DNA from: Melanopsichium pennsylvanicum
Lineage: Eukaryota; Basidiomycota; Ustilaginomycetes; Ustilaginales
Direction: 5' to 3'
Length of the DNA stretch: 64,000 bases
NCBI GenBank assembly: GCA_900208305.1
Contig: OAPG01000012.1
Location: 372,001 to 436,000, forward strand
Of the stretch, positions 50,607 through 63,234 are shown piece after piece. Every line of letters starts with the position of its first letter. Positions within the stretch are counted from its first letter, which is position 1. The notes under the pieces are model-generated. The model had not been told where the DNA came from. It did not search any database and saw only the letters and a list, made by a program, of their open reading frames with translations. Made by a program: the position numbers and the translations under genes.

Positions 50607-53600
50607 AGCTGATAGCGGAGCGAGGGAAGCCGGCCAGCTTCCCCTGTTAAACTCCCGAGCGGATGAGTTAAAGGATGGTGGCTTGTACGCGCCGTTGCTC
50701 AGTCGTCAGAGCTTAAGTATGTGTCTTTTGAGATCACCACTAGTGTAGCGGATGTGTGCGGATGATAGTGTTGAGTCGAAATTAGGATAGGTGTTAGCGT
50801 GTAACAGTGAAAGATGAACGTAATAGTTGAATATGGAGGAGCAGATGGTGGTGGCAGTGAAGATGATGTGGTGGGGTGTTGTTAGAATGAAAAGAATGTT
50901 AAGAGTAAGACGAGGTGGAAAAGGAAGGTGGGGAAGGAGAATGTAGCTATGTCTCGCAGGCTTAGGAGCGGGCCAAAGATTGGGCGTTGCCGAAGCTGTC
51001 AGGACCCAATTTGAATGAGACAACGCTATTGCGGAAAGTGAGACCGTGGTTGCAGCTTAACAAGAGTGATAAGTAGGAACACTTGTCTTGCACAGGCGGA
51101 CCCATGGGGAGGGGGCCATTGTCGTAAGCGAATGGAAAACCGGAGCACAAAGTGGGCTGTTGCAAGATGAGTCAAGTCGTCCAGGGACGAGAGAGGGAGA
51201 AGTTACACACACTCGGATGGCGCCGCTGTGTGCCATTGTAGGTCTTCTGTGCGGTCACTCGTGGTTGCTTCTCAGCAGCGCAGATCTTAGATGCGGCGGA
51301 TGGCGGATGAATCACATCTTCAGTCTCACCATGCACACCAGGCGTCGATCCTGCACAGTGCTGGCTTGAAGCTGAGTCGAGGTAGACGATTAACAGACTT
51401 TGGTCCATCAATAAGGCTACTAAAGCTGTTACCCGCCGGAGCGGGGCTTGCGTTTGCTTTCAGAGACGTGTGTACACACAGTGGAGGTGCATCATTCAAA
51501 TTGAGTCGACGTTCATCAAAAGCGATCGACCGAAGGGATCAGCAGCTCGGTCGCTCAGTCCGTCAGATGGGCAATAGTAGGAGGGTGATGATAGGATACA
51601 TCGCGGCTGACAAGGAGCGGACATGGGATGGCCGTACGGATCTGCCATGCAGCTGCAGTCAGTGGAGTTGAGAACGCAGACCACCTGTGTTCATCCCTCA
51701 ACAAAAAGCTTGTCGAGAGCACGGTAAGAGTTGGATCAACAGATGGAAACAACTTTAGGCGAGGCAAGATCGACAGTCTGTCAACCCGGAGGCTTGGATT
51801 CTGGACCTCGCTACGGTTTCCAGCCTGTGGCTTCCCAAACCTGCAAGCGCCCGTCGGAGCAGCAGCGGCCATCCAAATATCGTCGACACAAATCCTCTTT
51901 GAATTTCAAGTAAATATCTACAAAAATAAACATTGCACTGAGCACGAGGAGAGATCAAGAAAATAAAATAACAAACTGCCTTCTCTTACTTCTCGTTTCT
52001 CTACATGGAACCGAACTGACTTGCTCGTCCTGTATGCGCAAGTTTTACGTTCGTTTCGTGGCTGTATCGACTGTTCAGTTGCTCGTGAGAGTTGCCATCA
52101 CCTCCGCCAAACCTCTACTGCAGCGCTTACAATCTTGCAAACGTACAGGACTTTATGCCAGCATGGCAGCATGCTTCTTCTTTGAGCACTAATAAGATCT
52201 TATCATATAACTTAATAGCTAATCAAGATAAACCACAAAAAGCAACGCAGAAGAGGCTTCGCGGCTACGGCTCCCGTTATGGCAGCTGTCACTTTCCCTT
52301 GCATCTCCGACATCACAGACATAATGTTAACCGTGCAGAAGAAAACAGTGAGGCCTGAGCTATGAATGCAAACTGCAGGTTGCCCATACCAAGCCGCGAG
52401 CCGCCTTTGAGCAAATGTAAAAAGGAAAAGACTGAACCCTTCGTCACCCATAAGGTTACCGCAGGTAGAATTCGGCGAGCTTCAGAGGAACTCCTCTCCT
52501 TTTCAATTTGAGCTCAGATAGGCTTTTTGAGCCGGAGCGAGATGACTTCCATCACGTCACCGACTGCATCTAGCTTCGGCTGACCCTTGAATATCGGAAA
52601 GAACATCAGAGATTAGCAATCCAATGCCCGTGAACCGCTCTGGTGATGCAAAACAGGATTATATTTGTCGATGATGCAACGAGCCCCTCAAACCAGATAG
52701 GGGTCATCTCGTGGCTACGATGATGTGCAGCTGTGTCTCGGGTGAGGCCCAACACAACGGTCAACCAAGGCCCCCAGAGAAGTTGGCGCGCCGAAAGGTT
52801 GACTGACATCGACCAGTTAGGAAGAAGGCTCAAGGGGGCGGACGTACTGTAAATTGCTGTACTTTTGTGCAAGTACTACGAGCCTCGAGTTTATTGTGTG
52901 CACACACACTTTGAGATAATGTGGTGAAAACGGCGCTTCTGACTAACAAAGCAAATGTTCGCCGTAGCAATGACGTTGAGGCCAGACAGAACAAGCTTTC
53001 TGCCCAAACCGGGCGTTTAGAATACGTCTCGTGGCAAATGAAAGTGAAACAGGTTCTAGCAGCGAGGAGCACTGAAAACTCGCATAGCCGTACAGACAAC
53101 GGCAGTGAATAAGAGGGAGACGACGATCCGAACATTCAATTCGACTTACTCTAAACAAAAGGCTCGTTCTGAACCGGACCTTCATCCTCACTCCAGTCGA
53201 ATATTTCGTCTTGGTGCACGCAGACCACCTTCCTCAAGCCCCAAAGCCACCAAGTGCGGGGTTCAAATCTTTTCCCTGCCAAACCAACAGTGTTGGATGG
53301 ACAATTCGAAAAAGTTAAACGCAGGCGGAGTTTGTCCAGTCATGATCTACACAACATTTGCATTACCTCACCTGAAAGGGAAGGCCAATGTGAGAGAGGT
53401 GGGCGAGGAATTCAGTTTGTGAGAATATCTGCTCTGAAATCACTGGGAAGGGACATGTCAAGTAGAGGTTGAAAGTGTATGCACCTCGGCCTACACTAAC
53501 GTTTGTATTTTGCCTTTCAAACCTGGCCGAGTTTGACAGCTGCACCAATGCCATAACTTCGAATGTATACGTTTGTTTTGGGTGTTGATATTGTTTTGCG

Positions 53601-54880
53601 CACATGGTTTGTTGCCTTCCTTCTTCCTTCAACATACCCCTACCCTCTGAGCCAATCGTTCTCCTTTTCCTATCCTGCCCTCACCTTGATGGGCTAGAGA
53701 ATAGATGGCCTTCGCACTTCAGCTTCTCGAAAAGCTTCCTCTCTCTGAAAGCCCAATATTGCCAGCGGGCCATCTTCAATGGCTGCATTCCCCTCGGTCG
53801 AGCTCTCTATTTGGCTTCTTTTGTTTCTGAAGGTGATCTCTATCGACATTCAAATGTGCGTGGCTGGAGTTCTAGAGCTCTTGGCATCCTGTCTCGCGAA
53901 GCCACATTCCATTCGCCGATGCTGTAACCTCGTTGCTCAGAGCCCAAACTTTAATCGCGCTTCCTGGGCTTCCTGGACCTCGAACCTCCCATTCCGACAT
54001 CTAGAATGCAGTGCTTATCGTGCAAAATTGGTAAACGTGATGAGCCAGTGCTGAGTCGTGCAGTTGCAGAGACTAATACGGGATCATAACCCCGTAAACA
54101 AGGCTCATGGATGATTTGGGAAGGTGTCTCCACCTGTGCAATGGCGTTCTATCTCGCCGGCAAATGTACAAATCAAGGGAGTGAAACACCGATTATACAA
54201 TTGTCATGCCTCTGCATACCCCCGAGAAGGGGAGGAGATGGCCGTTGCTGGAGCCGAAACTCTCGAAAGATCGATCCGTTTCCGCATTCAATTGTCCATC
54301 GCGCGTCGCTCATTTGATGAATGCATGCCAGAAAGACAAGGATCGGAATCGCGAGAAAAGCTTCTGCCTACCTATAGATATTCTTGAGAAACCGTAAGAT
54401 CGCGCGGCAGTAATTTGGTGGGAGAAAATTTGAGCTTTGGGTGCGGTCACGTTGCGTAAAGTGAAATGGAAAACCACCCCTGTTTCGGAGCCTAATTCTG
54501 AGACTCAGTTGTCGCCGGCCCAAAATATTGTGAATGACCTGTTCGGAAAACGAACCCGTTCATTTAAGATCGGTCGATCGGGCTGATTGGGATTGTATTC
54601 GATCGTAGAACCAGCCAGATAAAGAAACTGTGACATCGTCCGTAATAACAAATTTAAGCTAACTCGGAAGCCACGATGCGCATTTCGGCTCCGACCGTGA
54701 TTCGAGACGATCACGCTCACTCGCTTCTCGACGTTGAACATTTCACACACACCTTCTCGACACCTTTCCCGACCAACCTTCCTAATCACGACTAGCATAC
54801 TTTAACTTTTCCCTCACCATTCAAATCTGCCGGAACCAAAACGCAGTAGGCACTTTTAGCTGAAGTGAACAACAGGCATC
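50607..54880. other. Gene-poor 4.3-kb region upstream of the 1051-residue gene
   Basis: The largest gap in the window, between two divergent genes. I searched for splice-linked small genes, tRNAs and repeats and found nothing I can support. Short open frames (for example 51291-51671, 53604-53927 and 53779-54054, all plus) have no family features. A minus-strand frame ending near 53146 contains EIFDWSEDEGPVQNEPFV but has no ATG. Long upstream regions in fungi often serve developmentally regulated genes; that is inference here. Confidence 0.6.
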
Positions 54881-55588
54881 ATGGCTTCTTTATTTTCCCC
54901 TTTCCGCAGCACATACCGGTACCTTGTACGTCTTGCAACGCCCTTTTCCGCGATGCCAAGGTTGCAGCTCTAGTCTGCCTGCCTCTTGATGAGCGCTGCA
55001 AATGTCGTTAGGCTCGTATTTGAGCTCTATACTCCTCCTTGAAATACCCGAGTCGGACGTAGATTCTGCATATTAGCATGCAGTGTAGGCCAAGTCGGGC
55101 TCTTCCCCATTTCGGAATGGTCCGAGAAGCTCCGACTCGAGTTTTCGAGACTGGAGCTTTCGAGACTGGAGCAGCGTAGGAATAGAGACGGAAAGAAAAT
55201 TGGTGCAGCTATACAGTTACGGTATCATACTGACCCATAGCTCCTGTTTGTTTGATCTTGACAATCATGTTGATTTTCCCGTCAAAAGCAATATGCAGCA
55301 CACGAGCATCCCGTGGTATTCTTTTCGATCTTGATCGGCTCTGTAGGCCCTGTTGCAGTAGTTGCTGTTCCGCCCATCAGGAAAGCTTATGGTTGGAAGC
55401 CTGCTGAGAAGGTCCCCACTTCCTATCCGCGTAAGTCATCGCTTTTTACATTCATAACTCGTCGAAGAAGAAAACCCACTGATCCCCCAAAAACAAACAA
55501 ATGAACCGCTGTGATACGTTTTAATGGGATAACGTTAGTTCCAGCTCGCGAACGTCAAGAGATCACTGCGTACGGTGACGAAGAGTAA
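54881..55588 (+). CDS. nuo9.5: NADH:ubiquinone oxidoreductase 9.5 kDa subunit (NDUFA3-like), three exons
   Basis: Accessory subunit of mitochondrial complex I. Rebuilt by hand: exon 1 54881-54925, exon 2 55289-55430, exon 3 55539-55588; donors GTACGT and GTAAGT, acceptors AAAAG and GTTAG; phases 0 and 1; 78 residues. The protein starts MASLFSPFRSTYRYLQYAAH, has one membrane segment in HPVVFFSILIGSVGPVAVVA followed by VPPIRKAYGWKPAEKVP, and ends TSYPLPARERQEITAYGDEE. The pattern (short aromatic/basic start, FW/FF-type helix with GPV, VPP-R, then P-YP and a terminal DE) fits the fungal 9.5 kDa subunit. Intron 1 (363 nt) contains a 15-bp tandem duplication near 55143-55172. Confidence 0.85.
55143..55172 (+). 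repeat. 15-bp tandem duplication in intron
   Basis: Two adjacent copies of TTTCGAGACTGGAGC inside intron 1 of the complex I 9.5 kDa gene. Confidence 0.9.
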
Positions 55589-56308
55589 ACAAAAAAAACA
55601 TATACACATCTACAGGCTTTCTCTTGCAATTTCAACCACAATTCCCGACATACGCAGTCGCAGGCTCGCACAGCCAGCTCTGCTCAATTTGACTGAACAT
55701 CCAGAAAGGATTGACAAATGAGGTAGCGTGGGTACGAAAATGAGGGATTATAATGGATCTGACAAGATTTCTGTTGCAGCAGACCATACGGCGAAAAAAA
55801 AAGAAAAAAAGGACAAGGTGGATGGGAAGATTGACGGACATCCGTTCTTGAGTAGACGTCAATGTCAAATCGAAAAGCTAGTTCTAGACCGAGAGGATGG
55901 TTCTGTCATTGATTGGTGCTACAATGTCGAATTGCGATTGCTGAAAATCAATACCATACAATGCCGACGAAAATTAGAAATGAGCGGGAGTAGTCTTCGA
56001 TTTGATATCGAGCTCAAACTTGGCTCTCAGTGCCGTTCTGAAATACAATGTGCTGGTGGCAACTGGAAATAAAGGGAAAAAAAAACCAAGGACAGCAATG
56101 CAAGCGACTACAAACAGAATTCGTCAAACAAACACACCAGACATACTGACACAACATCGAGACGACCGCAAATTATCAAACGACGTTTTTGTAAGTTCGA
56201 ACCAAAATGACAAAAAAGGACATGCTCACAAGGATGAAAAGAAGAACGAAAGATGCTGAATATAAATGATAAAACGTGGAAAACGTCCCCACACTGAAGC
56301 TTGAGTTC
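55589..56308. other. Convergent 3' intergenic stretch
   Basis: 720 bases between the stop codons of the complex I subunit gene and the Sec14-like gene. It has several A-runs (near 55590, 55796-55810 and 56080). No gene is recognised. Confidence 0.7.
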
Positions 56309-57643
56309 CTACTGATCTGCTGTCCTGACCAATCTCTTATCCCAAGGACCACGATCGCTGTTTCTACATCCACCCTGTTGTGCACATTCACATTCGCCAC
56401 CTAAACTCTTTGGCCAAATTTGTTTTGGCACATATTCCCATATGTTTTGATGATAATCTGATCCTGCGATATCGATCTTTTCCACCGTGCCTAGAGGTAA
56501 CCAACCTTTAACCCAACTCCAAATGGTACTAAACATGTAGGGAGCATTGATGATCTGTACTCTTCCCGACAATTCGGGAAAATTATTATCCAAGATTCCC
56601 AACAATTGCTGCAATTGAGCCTTCATCGACCAAAACGTCGACAGCCCCAATCCTGCCAGATTGACAACCATGAAATTGTCATCCACCCATCTTCCACTAG
56701 AAACAGAACATGCTTCGTACCGATGTCGTACCGCCAGTTCCAGAGTAACGGCAAAGTTCTGAATCACCCTCTCAGGCGTGGTAGTCTTGAATACAGCGGT
56801 ACAATCCATGTTGCCCAAATCTTGAATAAAGATCGGTCGACCAAGCTTATCAGTGCCGTGAAAATACATGCACCATCCATGTGATGCCACCTGATCTCGT
56901 TCCGAAAACACAAAATCCTTCACGAGTGCATCCAGGTGGATCTCCTTCTTCCAAGCTTCAGCTTTGAGATACATGACTCGAGTTGCAGCGACGTTGAAGC
57001 TGCGTGCTCGTAGGAATCGGAGAAGCTGTGTATCTTGGTAAGTGGTGGGTTCATCTCCGATTGCACCATCCAGCTTGAGCGATACGGTGAGGTCATGAAG
57101 AGCTTTAGCTTGGGCGTCTGTGAGGTTTCCTGGATGACCTTGAAGAGGTTTGACGTGGAGAGAGTGAAGCACTTTCTGCAACGGTGTATCCTCGTTCACT
57201 TCTTGCGCAGATCTGTGCGGGACCGAGGAGAAGGTAGAAGCTGAGAAGACGTCGTCTGTGCTTTTGGAGAGGCTAGCTCCACGCAAAACGGGCGAGCATA
57301 GGGCGTCTTTGGCCGGTGCACCTTTGGTGAGGTCTAGCTTGTCGATCTTGCCGGAGCACTCATCGACAGGGGTGCTAGGATTTGGACTAGCTCCTGTAGA
57401 CGTGGTAGAGGAGGCAGATTTGCCGGCCGACCTTGTGAACGAGGCAAACCTCTGACGGAGGGATACGGGAGTGGTTTTGGGAGCAGCAGAGGTTGTGAGC
57501 AATTCTTTATCTGGGGTTGCTACACCTGTAGCAGCATTTTTGGAGCGAGAGGCCGACCAGGTGGCGTTCCTTCTGAAGGGCGGAGTGATTGGTTCGGAAT
57601 CGACTGACGAGGTCGTTGAGGCAGACTCTGTCGAAGGGGGCAT
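56309..57643 (-). CDS. Sec14-like phosphatidylinositol transfer protein (CRAL-TRIO)
   Basis: 444 residues from ATG 57643 (MPPSTESAS); the frame is open further upstream but only to a TTG. Sec14-type proteins exchange phosphatidylinositol and another lipid between membranes and present them to lipid kinases. The N-terminal 170 residues are Ser/Thr-rich and disordered. The CRAL-TRIO N-terminal helices lie near 178-228 (TQLLRFLRARSFNVAATRVM), and the lipid-binding lobe near 255-415 (GTDKLGRPIFIQDLGNMDC; RWVDDNFMVVNLAGLGLSTF; YPYM-like INAPYMFSTIWSWVKGWL; SLGGECEC at the end). The C-terminal GGECEC motif is typical of Sec14 homologues. A paralogue of the essential Sec14 rather than Sec14 itself is likely because of the long N-terminus. 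Confidence 0.93.
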   Translation of the reverse strand: MPPSTESASTTSSVDSEPITPPFRRNATWSASRSKNAATGVATPDKELLTTSAAPKTTPVSLRQRFASFTRSAGKSASSTTSTGASPNPSTPVDECSGKIDKLDLTKGAPAKDALCSPVLRGASLSKSTDDVFSASTFSSVPHRSAQEVNEDTPLQKVLHSLHVKPLQGHPGNLTDAQAKALHDLTVSLKLDGAIGDEPTTYQDTQLLRFLRARSFNVAATRVMYLKAEAWKKEIHLDALVKDFVFSERDQVASHGWCMYFHGTDKLGRPIFIQDLGNMDCTAVFKTTTPERVIQNFAVTLELAVRHRYEACSVSSGRWVDDNFMVVNLAGLGLSTFWSMKAQLQQLLGILDNNFPELSGRVQIINAPYMFSTIWSWVKGWLPLGTVEKIDIAGSDYHQNIWEYVPKQIWPKSLGGECECAQQGGCRNSDRGPWDKRLVRTADQ

Positions 57644-58683
57644 TGTCGAGGGATGCCAAATCGTATACTGTGCGATAGACAATCTATTGAAATGCTCGCA
57701 AAGGAATAAAGTGCTGCCGATGCGAATGGCCTTGTAAGGAGCGATGTAGACCAACTCGTGAGACGCTAGAGCAAGCAACTTCTTGCAGAGATGAGGAGCT
57801 GAAATCTAGCTATTGCGTTTATCGGATGCTCTTTGAGAAGGCCGAATTTGCAGGGGTTTTGGGCCAAATTTGCGGCTAGATAGTCTGTGAGCAAAAGATT
57901 GTATGTGTATGGTGGCAAACAGAGTGAGCGCTGCGTGTAAACGTGTTGACTATAACGAGAAGAAGAAGCGAACAAAGTTGGTGTCACAGATGCCAACCTT
58001 CAGAAAGTGGACCGAGCGAGACCCTCCCACTTTCGCGTGCATCGCTCCGTTTCTCAGGCCAAGTGCCTTGAACATTTCGTCGCGCTGCTCGTACTGAGAT
58101 TGCATGCAAGAAAAAAGTGTCATCCAACCTCATAAATTATACCTATTTTAGTTTTCAAATTTGTTACTGTGTCATTTTCGTTGAGACTGCTGCTCTGCGT
58201 GCGAGCGTAGCCTCCACATCTAACAACCACGAACAAAAAATCTCGGACGCAAAGAGCCGTTGCCGATCCCACCCATTAGCTACGGTCACACCCGACTCGT
58301 CTGTCGTGCTCTTTCTTCAGCATCGATCTGTACCGTCAACGAACAGGTATCCCAACATTCAAACGGTCTCGTTCCGAGCCTTGTGTCAGCAATCCGACAA
58401 ATATACCAACAGATTTCAATTGTGAGATCATAACATAAATAAACATTTTCTATGAAAGAGAGCATTATATCTTTAACAGTAGAAGCAGAGAGGAAGAATC
58501 ATATCCTTACCCTAGATTTTTGCCGCCAATCTTCCTGGTCAGTCTCGATTCTGCCAGCCCAAATCGACTACAAAGTGAGGTCCCAAAGGTGATTCCAACT
58601 CATGCACATCTGGATTCTTTTTCTTCCTTATAAAACAACCAGTGGATAGGTGGAAGACAACGTATGTGTGTCAAGTGTGGTAT
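57644..58683. other. 1-kb intergenic region between Sec14-like gene and URA2
   Basis: Both flanking genes run on the minus strand; promoter of the Sec14-like gene and 3' flank of URA2. No gene is recognised. Confidence 0.7.
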
Positions 58684-61600
58684 TTAGCCACGATGGTGAA
58701 GAACCATAGCCAGCAGAGCCATACGCAAGTACAACCCGTACTTGACCTGTCGCCACCAAGCAGCCCTAGGATCGTACTCGAGATCATCTGCCAGCTCGTT
58801 GTTCTTGGGCAATGGATGAAGTACAATCGTGGTAGGCTTGCACTTGGCCAAGGTCGCGTTGTCGACCACGTACGTGTCCTTGACTGCCTCGTACGATGCC
58901 ACATCGGGGAAGCGTTCCTTCTGCACGCGCGTCACATATAGAACATCCGTGCGTGCAAGAATGTCGTCGCTGAGCACAGTGGATTCGTACTGCTTGATGC
59001 CCTTGCGTGCGACTGCCTGCTTGACGTCCTCGGGCATCTTGAGCGACTCGGGCGAGACGTAGTTGACCGTAACACCGTACAAGCACAAGAGCTGCACCAG
59101 CGAGTGCACAGTGCGACCGTACTTGAGGTCACCCACCATCGTGATGGTGAGGCCAGCAACAGTGCCCATCTCCTCACGGATGGCGAATGTGTCCAACAAT
59201 GCCTGGGTGGGGTGCTCGATGCTCGACTCACCACCGCTGATCACAGGAACAGGCGAGTGTTTGGCAGCAAGGTGAACGCTGCCAGCAAGAGGGTGGCGCA
59301 TCACCACCGCATCGGCGTAGCACCCAAGTGTGCGGATCGTGTCTGGGATACTCTCACCCTTCTGCACCGAGCTCTTGTCGGACTGCACCTTGACCACTTG
59401 ACCGCCCAGTCGGAGCATAGCCGCCTCGAACGAGCACGAAGTTCTGGTCGACTCCTCGTAGAAAAGTGTTGCAAGCACACGGCCACGGAGAAGATCGACA
59501 GAGCCCTGACGCTCGACCATCACTCGCATTTCGGTGGCAACCGAGAACAAGGCGTGGAGGTCGTCACGAGTGAAGCTCTTGACCGAAAGAATGTGGCGGC
59601 GAGCGAAAGTTGGGTGGTACAAGACCGATCTGATCGAACCAGCGGTGGGAGCCACGGTAAGAGCGCTCGACTCGTTAGCGAACGCAGCCATCAAGCTTCC
59701 ACTGCCACGAGGCTGAGCAGGCTCGCTAGCGCCAAGGACAGGCGACTTTAGTCCTAGCGATAGAGGGGTGGGCGAAGTAGGAGCTTCTTGAGCTGCAATC
59801 ACGCCCGAGCTAGTAGCGGCAGAGAACGAAACGCGGCGGCCTGCGTTGCTCTTGACCGACTTGGCGACGGTGGCGATGCTGCTGACGTTGCTGCCGAGGC
59901 TTGCATTGGAGAGCACCTCACCGTCGACGAAAACAGTCTTTCCCTTGAGGGTGACACGGTTGATGGAACCGACGGTGGCACGAGAGTCGAGTGGCGACCA
60001 GTAGTCACGGCGGACAAAGGCAGTAGGTCGGTCAATTTCGATCTCAACCTGGGTATTGGGCTGTGCCTGAACGCCAAAGATCTGCTTGGGCTTTGTATAG
60101 AGTCTGAGCAGGATGTCGTCGAGGGTGAGACGATGCTCGTTCACAGCATCCAGCAACAACAAGAGGGTCTCTTCGATACCAGACTGAGGAGCGGCAATCT
60201 CGCCGATCTCCTTGGCAAGCTGGTAAGGCGTGTTGCCGATCGAGAACATATCAATGTCCTCGATGTTCTCCCAAAGCGCCCTCTGGTCGTCCAGAGAGGG
60301 CAGGCAAGTGGCCTGCGGGTACATCTCGGTGGTGAAGAAGAGGGCATACACAGCAACATCACAAGTGACCTGCAGACCCTTGGCCTTGGAGAGCGCGATG
60401 AGCTGGATATCGTCACGCGAGAGGACATTGGTGACGTGGAGGGATCGGTTGTTGAGGCTGGCAAGCAGGAGCACGGAAGCAAGGTCGGTGTTGCGAGCGT
60501 CCGTCACGATCGGGCGATCAGCAGGCCACGAAGCAAAGTGCGAAGCAATGGTGGCAGCCTTGCTGACATTCGAGCCAAGACCATTGAACGAAATGAGCAG
60601 CGAGCGAGCGCTGTCAGCAAGTTCGTCGATCGACTCGTGGTTGTCGACGGAAGCCGAAACACCGATTAAGACATCGCAGTGGGCGCCGCCAACGATCTTG
60701 CTCTCGGCAGTAGCCAGCGAAGCAGCGTCGACGATGCTGGAAGATACTCCGGCGGGCATCACCTGGACCGTGGTGAATCCACCAGCGATCGAAGCACGGG
60801 TGATGGCTGCAAGCTCGTCAGCGCTCACCTTGCCGTCAGCGATGCTGGGCGCGAAGGCGTTGACGTTGATGAGACCAGGGAGGGTGAAGGCGGTGTGACT
60901 GGTCTTGAAGTCGACGGGAGAGATGTCGAAGCTGGAACCAGCCTTGCGGTGACGAGCGAGAGCCTCGACGAAGAGCTTGGCGTTTTTGACGTTGGTGATC
61001 AAGGGGATGGATCGGTCAATCGCCAAGCGACGAGCACGGTAACCCATGGAGGTGAACGAGACAGGTCGTCGGTACTTGTTCTTGCTTGGTAGCGAGATGA
61101 AGAGCGACGAGAGACCCTGGGTCAAGTGAGTGAGCAACGAGTAGGAAGCCTTGTTCGTGTCCTCGAACTTGGACTCGTCGTCCTCGGGAAGGGCCTCGAG
61201 GTGAATGACAGGTATACCCTGCTCCGAGTAGAAATCGGCCGAACCGGACGAACCGTAGAGGGTGAAGCCCAGCTGGTGAAGAGTGCGAACCGAGGGAAGA
61301 AGCTCCTGCTTCTCGCTGTACGAACCGATGGAGAGAAGTACGTTCTTGGTGGGAAGACGGATACCCGAAGCGATCATGGCCTTGAGGTAAGCCTCGTACT
61401 TGTTGCGACCGAAACAAGCGACCTCACCAGTGGAAGCCATTTCGACACCCAGAATGGGGTCAGCACCAGCAAGACGGCTGAAAGAGAACTGAGGAACCTT
61501 GACACCGACATAGTCGCGGGGCAAGTCGATCTTGGGGTAGGCCTCAACGGGCAAGTCGAGCATGATATCGGTAGCCATCTGAATAGCATCGATGCCAGTG

Positions 61601-63202
61601 ACCTTGCTGACAAAGGGGAAGGAGCGAGCAGCACGAACGTTGCACTCAATCACCTTGATGTCGTTGTTCTTGGCGATAAATTGGATGTTGAAGGGACCCG
61701 TGACGTGGAGCGACGCAGCGATCTTGGCGGTAGCCACCTCGATGCGGCGAACAGTCTCGGGGTCCAGGTCCTGAGGTGGGAGGATGAGGGTAGCGTCACC
61801 CGAGTGAACACCAGCATTCTCGACGTGCTCAGAGACGTAATGCATCACCATCTGACCATCCTTGGCAACGGCGTCCATCTCGATCTCCTTGGCACCCTCG
61901 AGGTACTTGGTGATAACGACTGGGTGCTCGCGGTTGATGGCAGCAGCCTGCGACAAGTAGGAGTTCAGATCCTCAGGCGAGTAGACAACGTTCATGGCGG
62001 CACCAGAGAGGACGTACGAAGGTCGCACAAGGACGGGGTAGCCGAAGCGGGCGCAGGCCGACTGCGCCTCCTCGAACGATGTGAGCTCCTTCCACATGGG
62101 CTGGTCGACACCGATCTTGTCGAGCATGCGCGAGAACTTATATCGGTTCTCGGCCATGTCGATCATTTCGGGCGAAGTACCGAGGATCTTGACGTTTTGA
62201 CGGTGCAAGGGCAAGGCGATGTTGTTGGGTGTTTGACCACCCATCGAGATGATAACACCGGCCGACTGCTCCGTGTCGTAGATGTCGAGCACAGTCTCGA
62301 GCGAGATGTTCTCAAAGTAGAGACGATCGGCCTCGTCGTAATCGGTCGATACGGTTTCGGGGTTGTAGTTAACCATGATGGTCTTGAAACCACGCTGGCG
62401 GAGGGTTCGGATGGCACGCACGGCACACCAATCGAATTCGACGGAAGAGCCGATTCGGTAGACACCGGAACCAAGCACCATGATACCCTTGTCGCCAAAG
62501 TTGACATCGTGCTCGACGGCATTGAAGGTGGTGTACAGATAGTTGGTGTAAGCGGGGAACTCGGCAGCGACGGTATCGATCTGCTTGACAAAGGGCATGA
62601 TGGCGTGCTCCTGACGCATCTTGCGAACAGCCAACTCGGTGGAGTTGAGGCACTTGGCCAGCTGCTTGTCGGAGAAACCGAGCTGCTTAGCCTGACGAAG
62701 CATGGCGGGTGGGAAGCTGGCGGCGTTGTGGGTAGCAAAGACCTTGCTGGCGCTCATGATGCGCATGAGCTTGCTGAGAAACCACCGGTCGATGTTGCTC
62801 ATCTGGTGGATCTTGTCCACAGAGTAGCCCTTTGCCATGGCGTTGGCGATGGCAAACATGCGCTTGTCGGTGGGGTTGGTGAGCTCCTCGTCGATCTCTT
62901 GGTCAGTGACGACCTCGTTCTGGCTAAAACCGTCGTACTGGTAGTCGATCGATCGGATCGCCTTCTGAATGGACTCTTCGAAGGTTCGGCCGATGGACAT
63001 GACCTCACCGACCGACTTCATCGAAGACCCGAGCTTGCTGCTAACACGCACGAACTTGCGCAAATCCCATCGAGGGAACTTGGTGACAACATAGTCGAGC
63101 GAGGGCTCGAAGCAGGCGCTGGTCTCGCGAGTGACGCTGTTGCGGATATCGTTGAGGGGGATGTTGAGACCCAGCTTTGCGGCGATGAAGGCGAGCGGGT
63201 AT

Positions 63203-63234
<32 letters not shown>

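Noticed and set aside
51291..51671. A 126-codon ATG-started frame on the plus strand
   Set aside because: Arg/Ser-rich random-looking composition, no domain, and overlapping frames of similar length on the other strand.
53240..53290. Possible tRNA T-loop (GGGGTTCAAATC)
   Set aside because: The following bases do not pair to form a T stem, and no D-arm or acceptor stem is found at the right distance.
53146..53333. Minus-strand frame with the protein-like stretch EIFDWSEDEGPVQNEPFV
   Set aside because: About 62 codons with no ATG and a stop immediately upstream; I could not find a splice acceptor that joins it to another exon. It could be a gene relic, but that is not supported.
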